Assembly: GCA_963580455.1 (NCBI GenBank)
Contig: OY756961.1
Span: forward strand, 17,031,001 to 17,095,000
Direction: 5' to 3'
Length of the DNA: 64,000 nt
Source: Euonymus europaeus
Lineage: Eukaryota > Streptophyta > Magnoliopsida > Celastrales > Celastraceae
A model generated the notes under the pieces. The model ran no database searches. It was not told the origin of the DNA and saw nothing but the letters and a program-made list of their open reading frames with translations. Made by a program: the position numbers and the translations under genes. Below, in pieces: positions 1 through 10,903 of the stretch (positions within the stretch are counted from its first letter, which is position 1; each line of letters begins with the position of its first letter).

Positions 1-265
1 TTTAGACTTGTTATCTGTTATCATTTGGACTTGTTATTTACATTTGGACTTGTCATCTATTTATAATTTGGACTTGTTATCTATCATTTGGACTTGTCAT
101 CTATTTATAATTTGGACTTGTTATCTATCATTTGGACTTGTCATCTATTTATAATTTGGACTTGTTATCTATCATTTGGACTTGTTATCTATTTATAATT
201 TGGACTTGTTATTTATAATTTGGATTTGTTAACTATTATAATTTGGACTTGTTATTTATCATTTA
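1..265. repeat. minisatellite, about 44-bp unit
   Basis: About six tandem copies of a 44-bp unit made of two related halves of 24 and 20 bp, each containing TTTGGACTTGTYATCTAT. Copies differ by a few bases and become irregular after 180. No gene is present. It lies 3' of the Harbinger transposase, in what is probably untranslated element sequence. Confidence 0.9.
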
Positions 266-328
266 GTGCTTTATATATATTATAAATTGGACTTTTCAAA
301 TATCATTAGCATAAATACGTATAATAAT

Positions 329-498
329 ACTTGGCTTACAAAATGAAGTTACACCATACTACTTGGCTTGCAAAATAAAGTTACATAATAAACTACGAAA
401 TGAAGTTACATAATACTACTTGGCTTGCAAAATGAAGTTACACCATACTGCTTGGCTTACAAAATGAAGTTACATAATAAACTACGAAATGAAGTTAC
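329..498. repeat. two direct copies of an 89-bp unit
   Basis: ACTTGGCTTRCAAAATGAAG followed by TTACACCAT recurs at about 330 and 419, and each unit ends with the CTACGAAATGAAGTTAC block. The array ends just before the stop codon of the transposase, so it may form the 3' untranslated region of that gene. Confidence 0.85.
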
Positions 499-504
499 CA
501 ATGC

Positions 505-1791
505 TTAGCTTGCGTCACTGTGAAGATTCCACACATGATCGATGAGATCAATTTGCAATTGGTTGTGGACTTCTCTATCTCTAATAAGGTGGTGACGTTG
601 AATGAAGTTCATGACTTCTCCAGTATTGTTTGAAGTTTCAGCCAGAGGAGGGCTTTCATTTATTTGTTCATATGCAGTAAGATCCAACTGCTGATATGAA
701 TCTCTTTCATCTTCGACAATCATATTGTGCAATATGATGCAAGCAGTCATGATGTCGTCAAGTGTATCAGTATGAAGAAACCGAGCTGGAGCACGAACAA
801 TAGCAAATCTTGCTTGTAATACTCCAAAAGCACGTTCCACATCCTTTCTTGCGGATTCTTGACACTTAGCAAAGTGTCTATGTTTACGTGTCCGCGGTGC
901 AGGAATTGTTTTTACAAATGTAGCCCAAGAAGGATAGATGCCGTCAGCTAAGTAGTATCCCATGGTATAGTTACGCCCATTAACAGAATAATTCACTGCA
1001 GGAGCACGTCCCATAGCAAGCTCTTGGAATACATTAGATCGTTCCAAGACATTAATATCATTGTGAGATCCTGGCATGCCGAAAAATGCATGCCAGATCC
1101 AAAGGTCGTAGGAGGCAACTGCTTCCAAAATAGTAGTTGGTTCATGAACGTGTCCGGAATACATACCTTTCCAAGCACTCGGACAATTCTTCCACTTCCA
1201 ATGCATACAGTCAATGCTCCCTAACATACCCGGAAATCCGCGAGCTTCACCAATTGCAAGCAATCTGGTAAGATCATCCGCAGTTGGGGATCGTAAGTAC
1301 TCTTTACCAAACAAGCAAATTATAGACTTGACAAATAGTTTTAGACTTTCAAGTGCGGTAGTCTCCCCGATTCTGATATATTCATCCATGAAATCAGCTG
1401 ATACTCCATATGCAAGCATCCGAAGTGCTGCTGTTATCTTCTGAATAGACGACAAACCCAATTTTCCAGCAGCATTTCGCCTTTGTTGAAAGTATGGTGT
1501 ATTTGCTTCAATCGTAGTTTGAATTCGATTGAACAAAGAACGACTCATACGGAATCTCCTTCGAAAAAGTTCAGCAGAGTACACTGGATTGTCTGAAAAA
1601 TAATCATGGAACAGACGCTCATGGCCTAACAAAGTATTACGATCAATATATCGTCTTTCTCCAGAACTATGATTGGATGATGATTCCTCAAACTCCATAG
1701 CTAGCCCTATTGCCAGTGTCTCCACTACATCATCATCATATGGCGGATCTGCTGTGATTTTTTTCTTTCTACGCCTTGAAAAGAAATCCAT
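505..1791 (-). CDS. PIF/Harbinger transposase (DDE_Tnp_4, HARBI1-like)
   Basis: A 428-residue protein, normal length for plant PIF transposases, with a basic N-terminus (FSRRRKKK). The helical region with DYFSDNPVYSAELFRRRFRM (about residues 64-83) is typical of the family. The catalytic triad can be placed: D in MLGSIDCMHWKW (about 190-201), D in SHNDINVL (about 243-250), and E in RKDVERAFGVLQ (about 314-325). The conserved LADGIYPSW stretch lies between the second D and the E. The frame is intact from an ATG at 1791 to a stop at 505. The product would cut and join transposon ends as a nuclease, in this superfamily normally together with a Myb-like partner. The frame is intact, but expression and activity are unknown. 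Domesticated relatives such as ALP1/HARBI1 exist, but nothing here argues for domestication. Confidence 0.93.
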   Translation of the reverse strand: MDFFSRRRKKKITADPPYDDDVVETLAIGLAMEFEESSSNHSSGERRYIDRNTLLGHERLFHDYFSDNPVYSAELFRRRFRMSRSLFNRIQTTIEANTPYFQQRRNAAGKLGLSSIQKITAALRMLAYGVSADFMDEYIRIGETTALESLKLFVKSIICLFGKEYLRSPTADDLTRLLAIGEARGFPGMLGSIDCMHWKWKNCPSAWKGMYSGHVHEPTTILEAVASYDLWIWHAFFGMPGSHNDINVLERSNVFQELAMGRAPAVNYSVNGRNYTMGYYLADGIYPSWATFVKTIPAPRTRKHRHFAKCQESARKDVERAFGVLQARFAIVRAPARFLHTDTLDDIMTACIILHNMIVEDERDSYQQLDLTAYEQINESPPLAETSNNTGEVMNFIQRHHLIRDREVHNQLQIDLIDHVWNLHSDAS

Positions 1792-1855
1792 TGAAGTTGA
1801 AGATTATGGTAGAAATGATAGATTTAAGATGTATTGAACACTAGTAGTTGATTGC

Positions 1856-1863
1856 TTTATATA
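1856..1863 (-). promoter_or_regulatory. TATA-like box for the Harbinger transposase
   Basis: On the minus strand TATATAAA lies about 65 bases upstream of the transposase ATG at 1791, a plausible plant core-promoter position. The call rests on sequence and spacing only. Confidence 0.45.
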
Positions 1864-1912
1864 GCAAATTTCTAGAGTATTGATGTCCACACAAACTCAA
1901 TAGACAATTAGT

Positions 1913-2090
1913 AGCCACATATTCCAACAACCACAAAATAACCACATATTCCAACAACTACATCCTCAACCACATATTCCAACAACCACAAAATAACCAC
2001 ATATTTCAACAACCACATTCACAACCACATGTTCCAACAACCTCAAACTATCCACACATTTAATCAACCCATTTTCAACCACAAAATCCA
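1913..2090. repeat. minisatellite CCACATATTCCAACAA
   Basis: Degenerate tandem copies of CCACATATTCCAACAA spaced by about 20 to 40 bases, immediately upstream of the TATA-like box of the transposase gene. It lies in the putative promoter region. The remainder to about 2428 is AT-rich with no visible gene. Confidence 0.8.
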
Positions 2091-2428
2091 ATAACTTTAT
2101 TTGTAGCCACACAAATTAATTAATTAATAAAAAATTTATTAATGTCAACTAATAAACAAAATAAAAAAATTATTAACATTAATATCATATTATCATTATT
2201 AATATGGTAAGGTTTGATATTTAAAATAATAGTAATTGATTGAGTTTAATTAAATAAAAAGTGATTGTAGAAATGAATATTAAATGATTTAGAGTATAGG
2301 TTTAAAGTAACTGCTGTGTGCTGTTACTGTTTCAAAAACTGTAAATTGATGAAAAGTGTATTTTTGCTGGAATTTAGAGAATCAATTTAGAGTAACTGTT
2401 GTGGGTAGTCTAAGGTTTGGCCTTTAAA

Positions 2429-2795
2429 AAGGTTGTGCATTCAATTCTAATGCGTAAGTGGCACTGGGAGTGTGATCGGTTCCTTGGAACATGGCATACG
2501 TTATGTCAGTGACATTGGCATGACCAGTACTGAAATGGCGTGAACTGAATACACGTGTTCGCATCCTACGGTCATGTTTGTATTAACAAAATACAATTAC
2601 GTTGCTTTGGGAGTACGCAAAGCCATATTATTTTGAATTTGATTATTACTTCCCAAACAAGTATAGGAGTACAGAGTCGCATCACTTTTATCCAGAGTGA
2701 AGCATTTGAAAATAAAGTCATTTTTTAAACTACCCGAACACCCTCATATTATTCATGTAAAAGCAAAAACATAAAACATGACAATCAAGTTGAAA
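2429..2795. other. unassigned intergenic sequence
   Basis: No ORF, repeat or recognisable transposon domain is seen between the putative Harbinger end and the coding-like stretch that stops at 2796. It may be the 3' flank of that minus-strand exon. Confidence 0.4.
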
Positions 2796-2928
2796 TTAGG
2801 TCCAGTCCTCGAAGGCACCAATGACTTCGTTCAAGATAGTTTTTAGGTGCATAGATACATCCAGAATAGACTTAAAGTTGGTAAGGGTCTCGGTCCATAG
2901 ATTTTGGCTCAGCAAGGTCAAGGAGATA
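2796..2928 (-). pseudogene. coding-like 3' exon end of an unidentified gene, cut by the chromovirus
   Basis: Read on the minus strand from the insertion site at 2928, one frame is open for about 43 codons and ends in TAA at 2796-2798. It contains LLSQNLWTETLTNFKSIL and a helical C-terminus ending FEDWT. Amino-acid and codon use look like real coding sequence. It is cut exactly at the target site of the chromovirus LTR, so the upstream part is missing from this spot. I do not recognise the family. It could be a last exon of a host gene on the minus strand or a fragment of another element. Confidence 0.35.
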
Positions 2929-3478
2929 TGTAACACCCCGGCACAAAAATAATATGTTTCGGTTAAATTTGGGGTACTAAATTGTTGGAAATATATTCAG
3001 AGAGGTTACGGATCACTCGTGTGGTATAGAACCGTAAATAATCATTTTTGAACAAGGTTCACTAAATAGGCCATAACTTTTAGCACACATGTCCATTTTG
3101 GGTCCCTAATATATCAAATCAAAGCTTAGACCGAGCCGGATATGAAATTTCTAGAAAAAAACTTGAAGGAAAAAAAAGTGTCCGGACGGCCTTGGGAGTC
3201 GTCCGGACACTTAATGAAGAAATTGGGGCAGCAAAGTTTCAAAGCATGAGGCATCCAGACGGCTGTCGGGATTTCCGTTCTTAAAGTCCAAAAATGGCCA
3301 TTTGTGATAGAAAATTTAGAGAAAAACCGAGAAGAGAGAGAGAGAGAGAGACTGAGGAACTTAGAGAGAGAGAGAGATTTCTTGAGAGGTTTTTGCTCGA
3401 TTTTCCATGGATTCATGAAACATATCAAGAATCAATGTGGAATCAAGAAAGATTTAAAGGTTTGTGATGAGTTCCACC
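2929..3478 (+). repeat. truncated 5' LTR of the chromovirus
   Basis: About 550 bases align with the start of the 3' LTR at 5233-5778, roughly 85% identical by eye. The homology ends near 3478, where the sequence jumps straight into RNase H coding sequence. An internal deletion therefore removed the rest of the LTR, the primer site, gag, protease and reverse transcriptase. Both copies share a GAGAGA-rich stretch. Confidence 0.85.
3178..3210. repeat. perfect 11-bp inverted repeat in the LTR
   Basis: GTGTCCGGACG (3178-3188) is followed after 11 bases by its exact reverse complement (3200-3210). The 3' LTR copy near 5477-5510 keeps the left arm but has a degraded right arm. It could form a hairpin in an LTR transcript; no function is shown. 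Confidence 0.8.
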
Positions 3479-3483
3479 GTTTG

Positions 3484-5220
3484 AAGCGGTCATGTTTGCT
3501 CCAAAGCAATGGAGATATTATCTTTACGGGGAACGATTTGAAGTATTTTCAAACCACAAAAGCCTCAAGTATTTGTTCACCCAAAAGGAGCTGAACTTGC
3601 GACAAAGGCAGTGGATAGAGTACTTAGAGGACTTTGACTTCAATTTGCAATACCATCCCGATAAAGCAAATGTAATGGCTGATGCGTTGAGTCGGAAGCT
3701 TGGGGTGGCTAGTTTATTCTTGCACGAATGGGGGATTGTTGAGACAATCAACCAATTCGGGTTAGAGTTGAAGAATGAGGGAGAAAATGTATACTTGGGG
3801 TGTATGACTGTGAGACCAAAAATTGTTCAGAATGTTATAGATGCACAAAATGGGGATTCTATGTTTGATGTGATTGAGGAAAATTCAGAATGGGTTAGTG
3901 GAAGCAACGGGGAGTGAGATATATGGGAAGATTGGTAGTTCCCAATGATGAAGAGCTACAGGGGGTAGAAATATGTACCAAGATTTGAAACGAAACTTCT
4001 GGTGGAAAGGGATGAAAGCTGATATGGCTAGGTATGTGACAAAGTGTTTGACTTGCCAACAAGTGAAAAGGGGAGCACCAAAAGCCATCAGGGTTGTTAC
4101 AACTACTACCGGTAGCGCAATGGAAGTGGGAGAGGATCACTATGAAGTTTGTGATGAGACTTTCAATGACTCAGAAAATATTCAAGACGGTGTCGGTGAT
4201 TGTGGACCGATTGACTAAGTCAGTACATTTTCTACCAATGAACAAGATGGATTCATTGGAATCCTTGAGCAACTACTACATGAGGGAGATTGTGAAATTG
4301 CATGGAGTTCCATTATCTTTCATGTCAGACCGGGATCCACGGTTCACTTGTAGATTCTGGAGTAGTTTGCAAGAGGCTTTGGGGACGAAGCTAGATTTTA
4401 GTAAAGCTTATCATCCTCAGAGTGATGGGCAAAGCGAGAGAACCATTCAAATTCTGAAGGACACGCTTAGAGCATGTGTGGTAGACTTCGAAAAGAGTTG
4501 GGATCAATACATATATTTGGCGGAGTTTGTGTATAACAACTCATTCCTAAGTAGTATCAGTATGGCTCCTTCTGAGGCATTTTATGGAAGACCTTGTAGA
4601 TCGCCATTGTGTTGGGCAGAGGTCAGAGAGAAAGTGATTTTGGGACCAGAGTTGGTCATAGAAACTCAAGAACGAGTTGAGGAGATCAAGAGGCGGCTCA
4701 TAACCGCTCAGAGTCACCAGAAGTCATATGCAGATAATAGGAGGTGGCCGTTGGAGTGTGCGATGGGTGACAAGGTGTTTTTGAAAATTAGTCTAAGAAG
4801 CGGCGTTCAATGGTACAACAAACATGGGAAGTTGGCACCAAGGTTTATGGGGCCATTTAAGATTCTATAAATGGTGGGATCGGTTGCATACCGTTTGGCT
4901 TTACCACCTAAGTTAGCAAGGGTTCATAATGTGTTCCATGTCTCTATGCTTCGGAGATATAAGCCGGATCCGTCGCATGTGTTAGATTGGATCACATTAA
5001 AAATTGAGGAAAATGGGAGCTACACGCTCCAACCATTGAAGATTTTAGATTGTCAAGAAAACATCACAAGATCAAGTGTAATGCCCTTGGTGAAGGTGAA
5101 GTGAATGTACCATGGAGTTGAAGAAGCAACTTGGGAACTTAAATCCATAATGAGGGGGAAGTACCCGAGGTTGTTCGAGACTTCAGGTATGTTGTTAATT
5201 TCAGAGATGAAATTTATTTA
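3484..5220 (+). pseudogene. chromovirus pol remnant: RNase H, integrase, chromodomain-like end
   Basis: 3492-3917 encodes the end of RNase H ([20 protein letters not shown], then MADALSRK). After a frame break near 3910 and a deletion, 3973-4093 keeps only the Cys-Cys half of the integrase zinc finger (CLTCQQVK); the His-His half is gone. 4094-4870 is the integrase core: the aspartate in SDRDPRF and the glutamate in DGQSERTIQ are present, but the first catalytic aspartate is replaced by lysine (ITMKF). A TAA at 4868-4870 and a TGA near 5101-5103 interrupt the C-terminal part, which includes FHVSMLRRYKPDPSHVL and a GVEEATWEL chromodomain-style segment. Integrase cannot be active. Lineage is Tekay/Del-like by the C-terminal arrangement. 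Confidence 0.88.
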
Positions 5221-5631
5221 AGGGGAAAACCATGTAAAATCCTGACCCAAAAATATTATGTTTTGGTTAAATTTGAGGTACTAAATTGTTAGAAATGTAT
5301 TCGGAAAGGTTATGGACCACCCATGTGATAGTGGATCGTAAAGAATCATTTTTTAACCAGGTTCACTAAATAGACCATAGCACACATATCCATTTCGGGT
5401 CCATAATATATCAAGTCGAAGCTTAGACCTAGCCGACTATGAAATTTCTGGAAAACACTAGAAGAAAAAAAAAGTGGTGTCCGGACACACTTGGGAGCCT
5501 TCTTGACACTTAATGATGAAACTGGGGCAGCAGAGTTTCAAAGCATGAGGCTTCCGGACGGCTGTTGGGATTTCAGTTCTTAAAGTCCAAAAATGGTCAT
5601 TTGTGATAGGAAATTTAGAGAAAAGCCAAGA

Positions 5632-5680
<49 letters not shown>

Positions 5681-6385
5681 AGATTTCTTGAGGTTTTTGC
5701 TTGGTTTTCCATAGATTCATGAAGCATATAAAGAATCAAGGTGCAATCAAGAAAGATTTGAAGGTTTGAGGTGAGTTCCATAGTGTTGGAATTCTAGGGT
5801 TTTTCCTAGATTTGTTTGGTTCTTTAATAGTTGAATTTTAGGAGTTAAATATGTTGATTCTAGAGTTATTAATGGTTCTTTAACTAGGTTTGATTGTTGT
5901 TTAGGGTTGAACTACACAATTTGTGGGATTAGAGGATTTTGAGGAAAATCCAGAGAGATAAGGTAAGCTTCTCTTCATTTTTGATCTTGTATAATATTGT
6001 TATGAATATTTGGTGTTATGAATATGTTAGAATGAGTTTAGCATATTGGAATCGATAGGTTTGAAAAAACGGGTGGAAAATCCTAATGTGGGAATTTTGA
6101 ATTTTAATAGCTTTGCTTGGAACGAGGTAGGGATTCTTGCCCTCTTTTTCTATCATGTTTATTTTGATTTCCCTAAACAGCGGTTTTTATTTTCCTTATT
6201 GGTCATTTAATTTTGTGTTTTTTCCTTGATTGATTCCAAGGGAAGATGAGCCCAAATTGTGTTTCTTTATTTAAATTGCTAAATTGCATACCTTGGAATA
6301 TACGCGGTCAACTATCGAATATACGTTGATTCTTAGCACGCATCATGTAATAATATATATATATAGGTTTTGCTATATATATATA

Positions 6386-8529
6386 TGTTGTACCCAAATT
6401 TTTGTCCAAGCTCAAAGTACAATAGTATGACTATGGCCATGACCCATGAAGAATAAATTGAATTATGAAAACCCACTCATCTCAAGATAACTCTAGCCCA
6501 AGCATTAGTCTAAAGACTTGTTCCAACATAGGAGCCCATTTAGCCAAAAGAAGTCATTAGTTGATTTTATTTTTGAGTTTGGTGCATGTGGGGGTATAGA
6601 CTGTGGGTTGTATGAAACATCTATGCAGTCAGATGGGTGGTTTAATTCCTTGTTTTGATATTACATTTAGAACTATGAAGTTGTTGAAATTGTCATTTCC
6701 TTAATTATATGCTCAATACAGTTTTGATTCGGTGCTAGAGTTTTTGATGGTCTGAAAGCCAAAGGATGAGCTCTAATGATGCTTGAGGATTATAAATGAC
6801 TTTATTGTTATTTTGTTGAACGTATCAATTTGTTGTCCCATGAGATCTTAGGCATTTACATTCAGTGTAAAGTGTAAACTTGTGAATTGGTTTGAAGTTT
6901 TACTGGGATTTATGTCTTTTAAAGTGCATACATGATGTTAATGATCCTCTTTGATTTGCCGTGTAGGTGAACATGTCTTTGTTGAATAATATACACTGAT
7001 AAAATTCCTTTGTAGCCATATTATGCATTCTATGATATGTGTTTTTAAATTCTCCTCATACTGCATTTGTATTTCCTTTTCCATGTGTTTGACTATGCTG
7101 TAGGCTTCTAGTTTTGAGAAAATATAGAACCTTCGACTTTTGCAGAAATGATTAATGGTATTATAAAAAATGAATTTCGATTTTAACCAAAAAAGAAAAA
7201 AAATTTCTTTATTGATTTGCTTTGAGTGTATTTAATTTGGAGATGTATTGTGTGTGCACACAAAGGCCCTAATTCATTGTATGTCGTTCCGATATGACGA
7301 AACCAATTCTACGACATTGGATGTCATTTGAAAAGGATTCTTGAGGAAAATGAATTTCATGGAATCCTAACCATTGGATGGAAAAGGGTTTCATGAAGTT
7401 TAATGTGGAATCTTCAATATGATAATTTTATTTCGATAATAAATCATAATTTTTCAATCATACTAATTTAATAGTATGGTTGAGATGATGAGTTATCAAT
7501 ATAAAATATGGGAACCGAGTCCCTTCCATGTGTAATTTTTATTTGCTATTTGCTATTTGTTGATAATATGTTTTACTTGAAATGTGTTTTTCCACGTTAT
7601 GTGATTATATGTATAAATTATATGATTTAAGATGTTAGTATGATTGAAATGGGATTTGCGATAATTCAATATCGTATAATCCACAAAACTCGGTTCCCAA
7701 CATTTTTACTTATTTTATTATTTATTTATTATCTTTATTTTATTTTCATTTTTTTATTATCTTTATTCATTATTATTCTTATTCTTATTACTATTACTAT
7801 TACTATTTTTTGTATTTTATTTTCGTTTGGTTTTTATTTCTATTTTTATTTATTATTATTATTATTATACTATATTTTATTTTATTTTATTTATTATTTA
7901 ATTTTAGACTTACATATGGTGTTTTTTATTTATATATAAAAATTATATCAAAAGTTTTAACCTACGATGGAATTAATTTGGGGAATGCATTGGATGCGTT
8001 ATCAAAAAGATTCTTGAAGTTAGAGTGTTTCTTGAAAATTTGACCATTGGATGGAAGAATTTCAAGAACCTCAATATTAGACATTCGATATAGCTTTTAT
8101 ATATTTTCTAAAATTGTTTTATCCTCTTTTAATATAATTTTATATTTTCTTAAATTATTTTATCCTATTTCGATATAGTTTTTATATATTTTCTAAAATT
8201 ATTTTATCCTATTTTGATATAGTTTTTATATTTCTTAAAATTATTTTATCTTATTTCAATATTTTTTATATAATTATTTTTACCCTATATACATATTTTT
8301 GTTATAATTAATTTTCTCAAAATCATTTAATGGGATAATAAAAGTTAAGTTGACAACTGTTTTTTAAAACAGACGTTGTGGGGTGTCTCACACCTTTCTC
8401 ATACGTAACAAACTCACTTACTTGTTTTCTGAATTTTCGCAGACCAAACTATTTTTCTGGTGACCAATTGCACCTATTACAATTGGTGGCGGCTTCTTTA
8501 AAGTTTCTTTCGCAAAACCAGTTGCGACA
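6386..8529 (+). mobile_element. solo LTR, 2144 bp, TSD ATATA
   Basis: It starts TGTTGTACCC at 6386 and ends GTTGCGACA at 8529. The flanking five bases are ATATA on both sides (6381-6385 and 8530-8534). A longer relative with the same ends lies inverted at 16742-20067. It holds no ORF with a recognisable domain; open frames at 7640-8043 come from a T-rich low-complexity run (about 7690-7920). It lies within the chromovirus 3' LTR and arose by recombination of a full element or is an orphan LTR. The parent family is not identifiable from the LTR alone. Confidence 0.88.
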
Positions 8530-9429
8530 ATATATATCTATTTCTTTGATCCCACGTTGGACATGCATATGGTAGATGCATTGAGGGATACATATATGGA
8601 TCCATAGTTCCTTTAGGTATTTGTGTTGTGATTGAATGGATACTGAGATGCTTTAAGACATCGTCAAAATTTCTACAGTTGTGGTGCACCTAACCCTTGT
8701 CTGGGCAAATGTGAAAGGCTGCCGATGATATTTCGATTTTTCGTGACTGGTGCCATGATACCGTAAAGTGCGGCCAATGGATTGCATATGATGTGTACAG
8801 TTTAGATACCATTTTAATGCATTATGCTTATTTAAAAATTCGGCAATTATGTTCCGTTTACTCCTTTTATTCCCTACTGAGCCACCTGCTCACCCTATTA
8901 CTTTTCTTATCTTCTTAGGTGAGTCTGGTACTCGTGACTAGACTGCGGATCAGTAGGAGGCGACGTGACATGGATGGCCACCTTGGAGCCTAGGCTTTTA
9001 TTCTGTCACGGATTAAAATTTGTTGTTTGTATTCAGTACATTTAGTGCTTGAATTGATTTAATATGATGTTGCTTATATACCTTATCGGTATGTTGGATG
9101 AATGGTTGGGGGTTGCTGCCGTGTGATCAGGCCTCCCATATCGAGATGATGGACCATGGGTCCGAATTGTTGACTTTGATAGTCAAAGATGCTGATAATG
9201 CTATGTGATTAACTTATGCATTTTATTTGCATATGGTTAGGTGGTCTAAGGCCCTGCTTAGTGTGTTAATGTGGTTAGAAGGCCAGAGTGGCCCCACTAG
9301 GTTGCGCAATTGTATGATTGGTTATTTATGATTTAGTTGTGCGTTCTCCAGGTTGACATCCTCCGATATACGGGAAGATGCTGTTGAATTTTTGATAGAA
9401 TCCACGTTAGAATGACGTGTGAGGATGTC

Positions 9430-10769
9430 TGATAGGTATGAATATACCTATTGTTTTTGGTGTTAATAACCCTATATTATCTCGTTGGTATTATCATTTC
9501 GGTACATTTATCTATTGTCTTGGATTATGATAGGCAGTTGATGGTGCATAACAAAAAGGTGGCAAATATGGGCAAGAGGAGAGCAAGAATAACCTTGCAA
9601 ATTATTCTGGGCGTGATTTATACACGCCTAGGCGGTACGGGCGACGCACAGAACAGAGGCGAAAGGAAAAATTCAGAAAACTGTGTTTTCTAGAGCAGCG
9701 CCTAAGCGCATTTCCTACACGCCTAGGCGCACCTGCACAAAAACAGCAACTTTTATTTCGCGAAATCCCTAAAAATTGGGGACTTCTAACCTATCGAACG
9801 GCCGTTCCAGAGAGCGAAAAACAGAGGAGAGAAGGAGGATTCAAGGCTTGAAGGAGGGATTCTTCATTGTGGCTTGCATTTCTTCTAATTTTGGGTTCTA
9901 CCAATATGTTTCTCTCTCTTTGCTTATCTCTTTCTCTCTCTATGTGTAACTAAACTCTTTATCACCAAGGCTAGGATGAAGCCTTGGGTTGAATGATGGT
10001 TGTATGAATTGATTTGTTTATATGTGAATCTCTTTGGGTATAAATCTTTGGTTTCTATGATTATTGTGAATTCTTCTTATCCTTTGTGCTTGATCACCAC
10101 TTAGGGTTTTGAATGGATTTGTTGGATGGATTTTGTAGATGGTGAAATATCTATTTAATCATGCTTCTTGGGACCTTAGATTGCAATTGTTGTTTCCATT
10201 AGGTTTGGAACAAGTTTGTATGAATCCTATTTCCATTGAGCATTCATGAATTCTTAAGCATGTTTAGACCAATAAGATGGCTAGAATGTTGATAGGAACT
10301 TCCAACCTAGACCAATAAGATGGCTAGTGATTGATATGAGGGAAATTGGCTTGAGTGCGCTAAAACCGACTTAGGTACGGATTCGTTATACCCGAATTGA
10401 TGAATGTATGAGTGAATTGGTTGTGTTTGTACATCATTGACCCTTGGTGGATTCCGAAGTCTTGGTGCTTCATTCTTCTACTTGAATTCATTACATTAGT
10501 GTAGCTTGCCTCGTGACAGTTTGCATTAGCATTTGCATTCTTCAATATAAAAATTCCAAAAACACTTTACTTTTCTTGCTTGTATTCTTTTTAAATTGCA
10601 AACCAAATCAACTTGAGTGGAACTTTAATTTCTTGCATTGTCCATAATTATATGTAGATAAACACTTGGATTAAGTCATATCTCCGTCTCTGTGGATACG
10701 ATCTCTACTGACCACTTGTACTAATCTTCTGACTAGTGCACTTGCTAGTAGGTTATTTTAGACCCAACA
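9430..10769 (+). repeat. Athila-type 5' LTR
   Basis: This is a 1340-bp LTR holding the palindromic words CACGCCTAGGCGG (about 9624) and ACACGCCTAGGCGCAC (about 9717). The ORFs at 9451-9693 and 10360-10545 recur unchanged in the 3' LTR and have no recognisable domain, so they are not called as genes. Confidence 0.95.
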
Positions 10770-10775
10770 AGTTTA

Positions 10776-10793
10776 TGGCGCCATTGCCGGGGA
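10776..10793 (+). promoter_or_regulatory. tRNA primer-binding site
   Basis: TGGCGCCATTGCCGGGGA lies six bases after the 5' LTR. It closely resembles the primer site typical of Athila elements (TGGCGCCGTTGCCGGGGA), with one base different, and would prime minus-strand cDNA synthesis. Confidence 0.88.
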
Positions 10794-10903
10794 CGGTAGC
10801 TTATACTCGATCCATTGTTTTGTTTGCATAGATACTCGTTTACATAGCGTGATCATACTTGATAATTGTTTGTCTCACATTATTCTCTTACTCTTTGTAG
10901 TTC

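Larger units (their letters stand above)
1..2428 (-). mobile_element. PIF/Harbinger DNA transposon, partial (left end outside window)
   Basis: The element is inferred from an intact Harbinger-type transposase gene at 505-1791. The likely right end is near 2428: read on the minus strand it begins GGCCAAACC and continues into ACAGTTACTC, a style seen at ends of plant Harbinger elements. The left end and the three-base TSD cannot be checked because the element appears to run off the window. The Myb/SANT-like partner ORF usual in this superfamily is not visible here. Both right end and extent are inferred. Confidence 0.5.

Noticed and set aside
1..500. CRISPR-like array
   Set aside because: The repeats are contiguous minisatellites without unique spacers, and the genome is eukaryotic.
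7640..8043. Hydrophobic ORFs in the plus-strand solo LTR
   Set aside because: They arise from a T-rich low-complexity run; the related solo LTR has the same run in other lengths and frames.
9451..10545. ORFs of 80 and 61 residues repeated at 15112-16206
   Set aside because: They sit in both Athila LTRs and repeat because the LTRs are near-identical; no domain is recognised.
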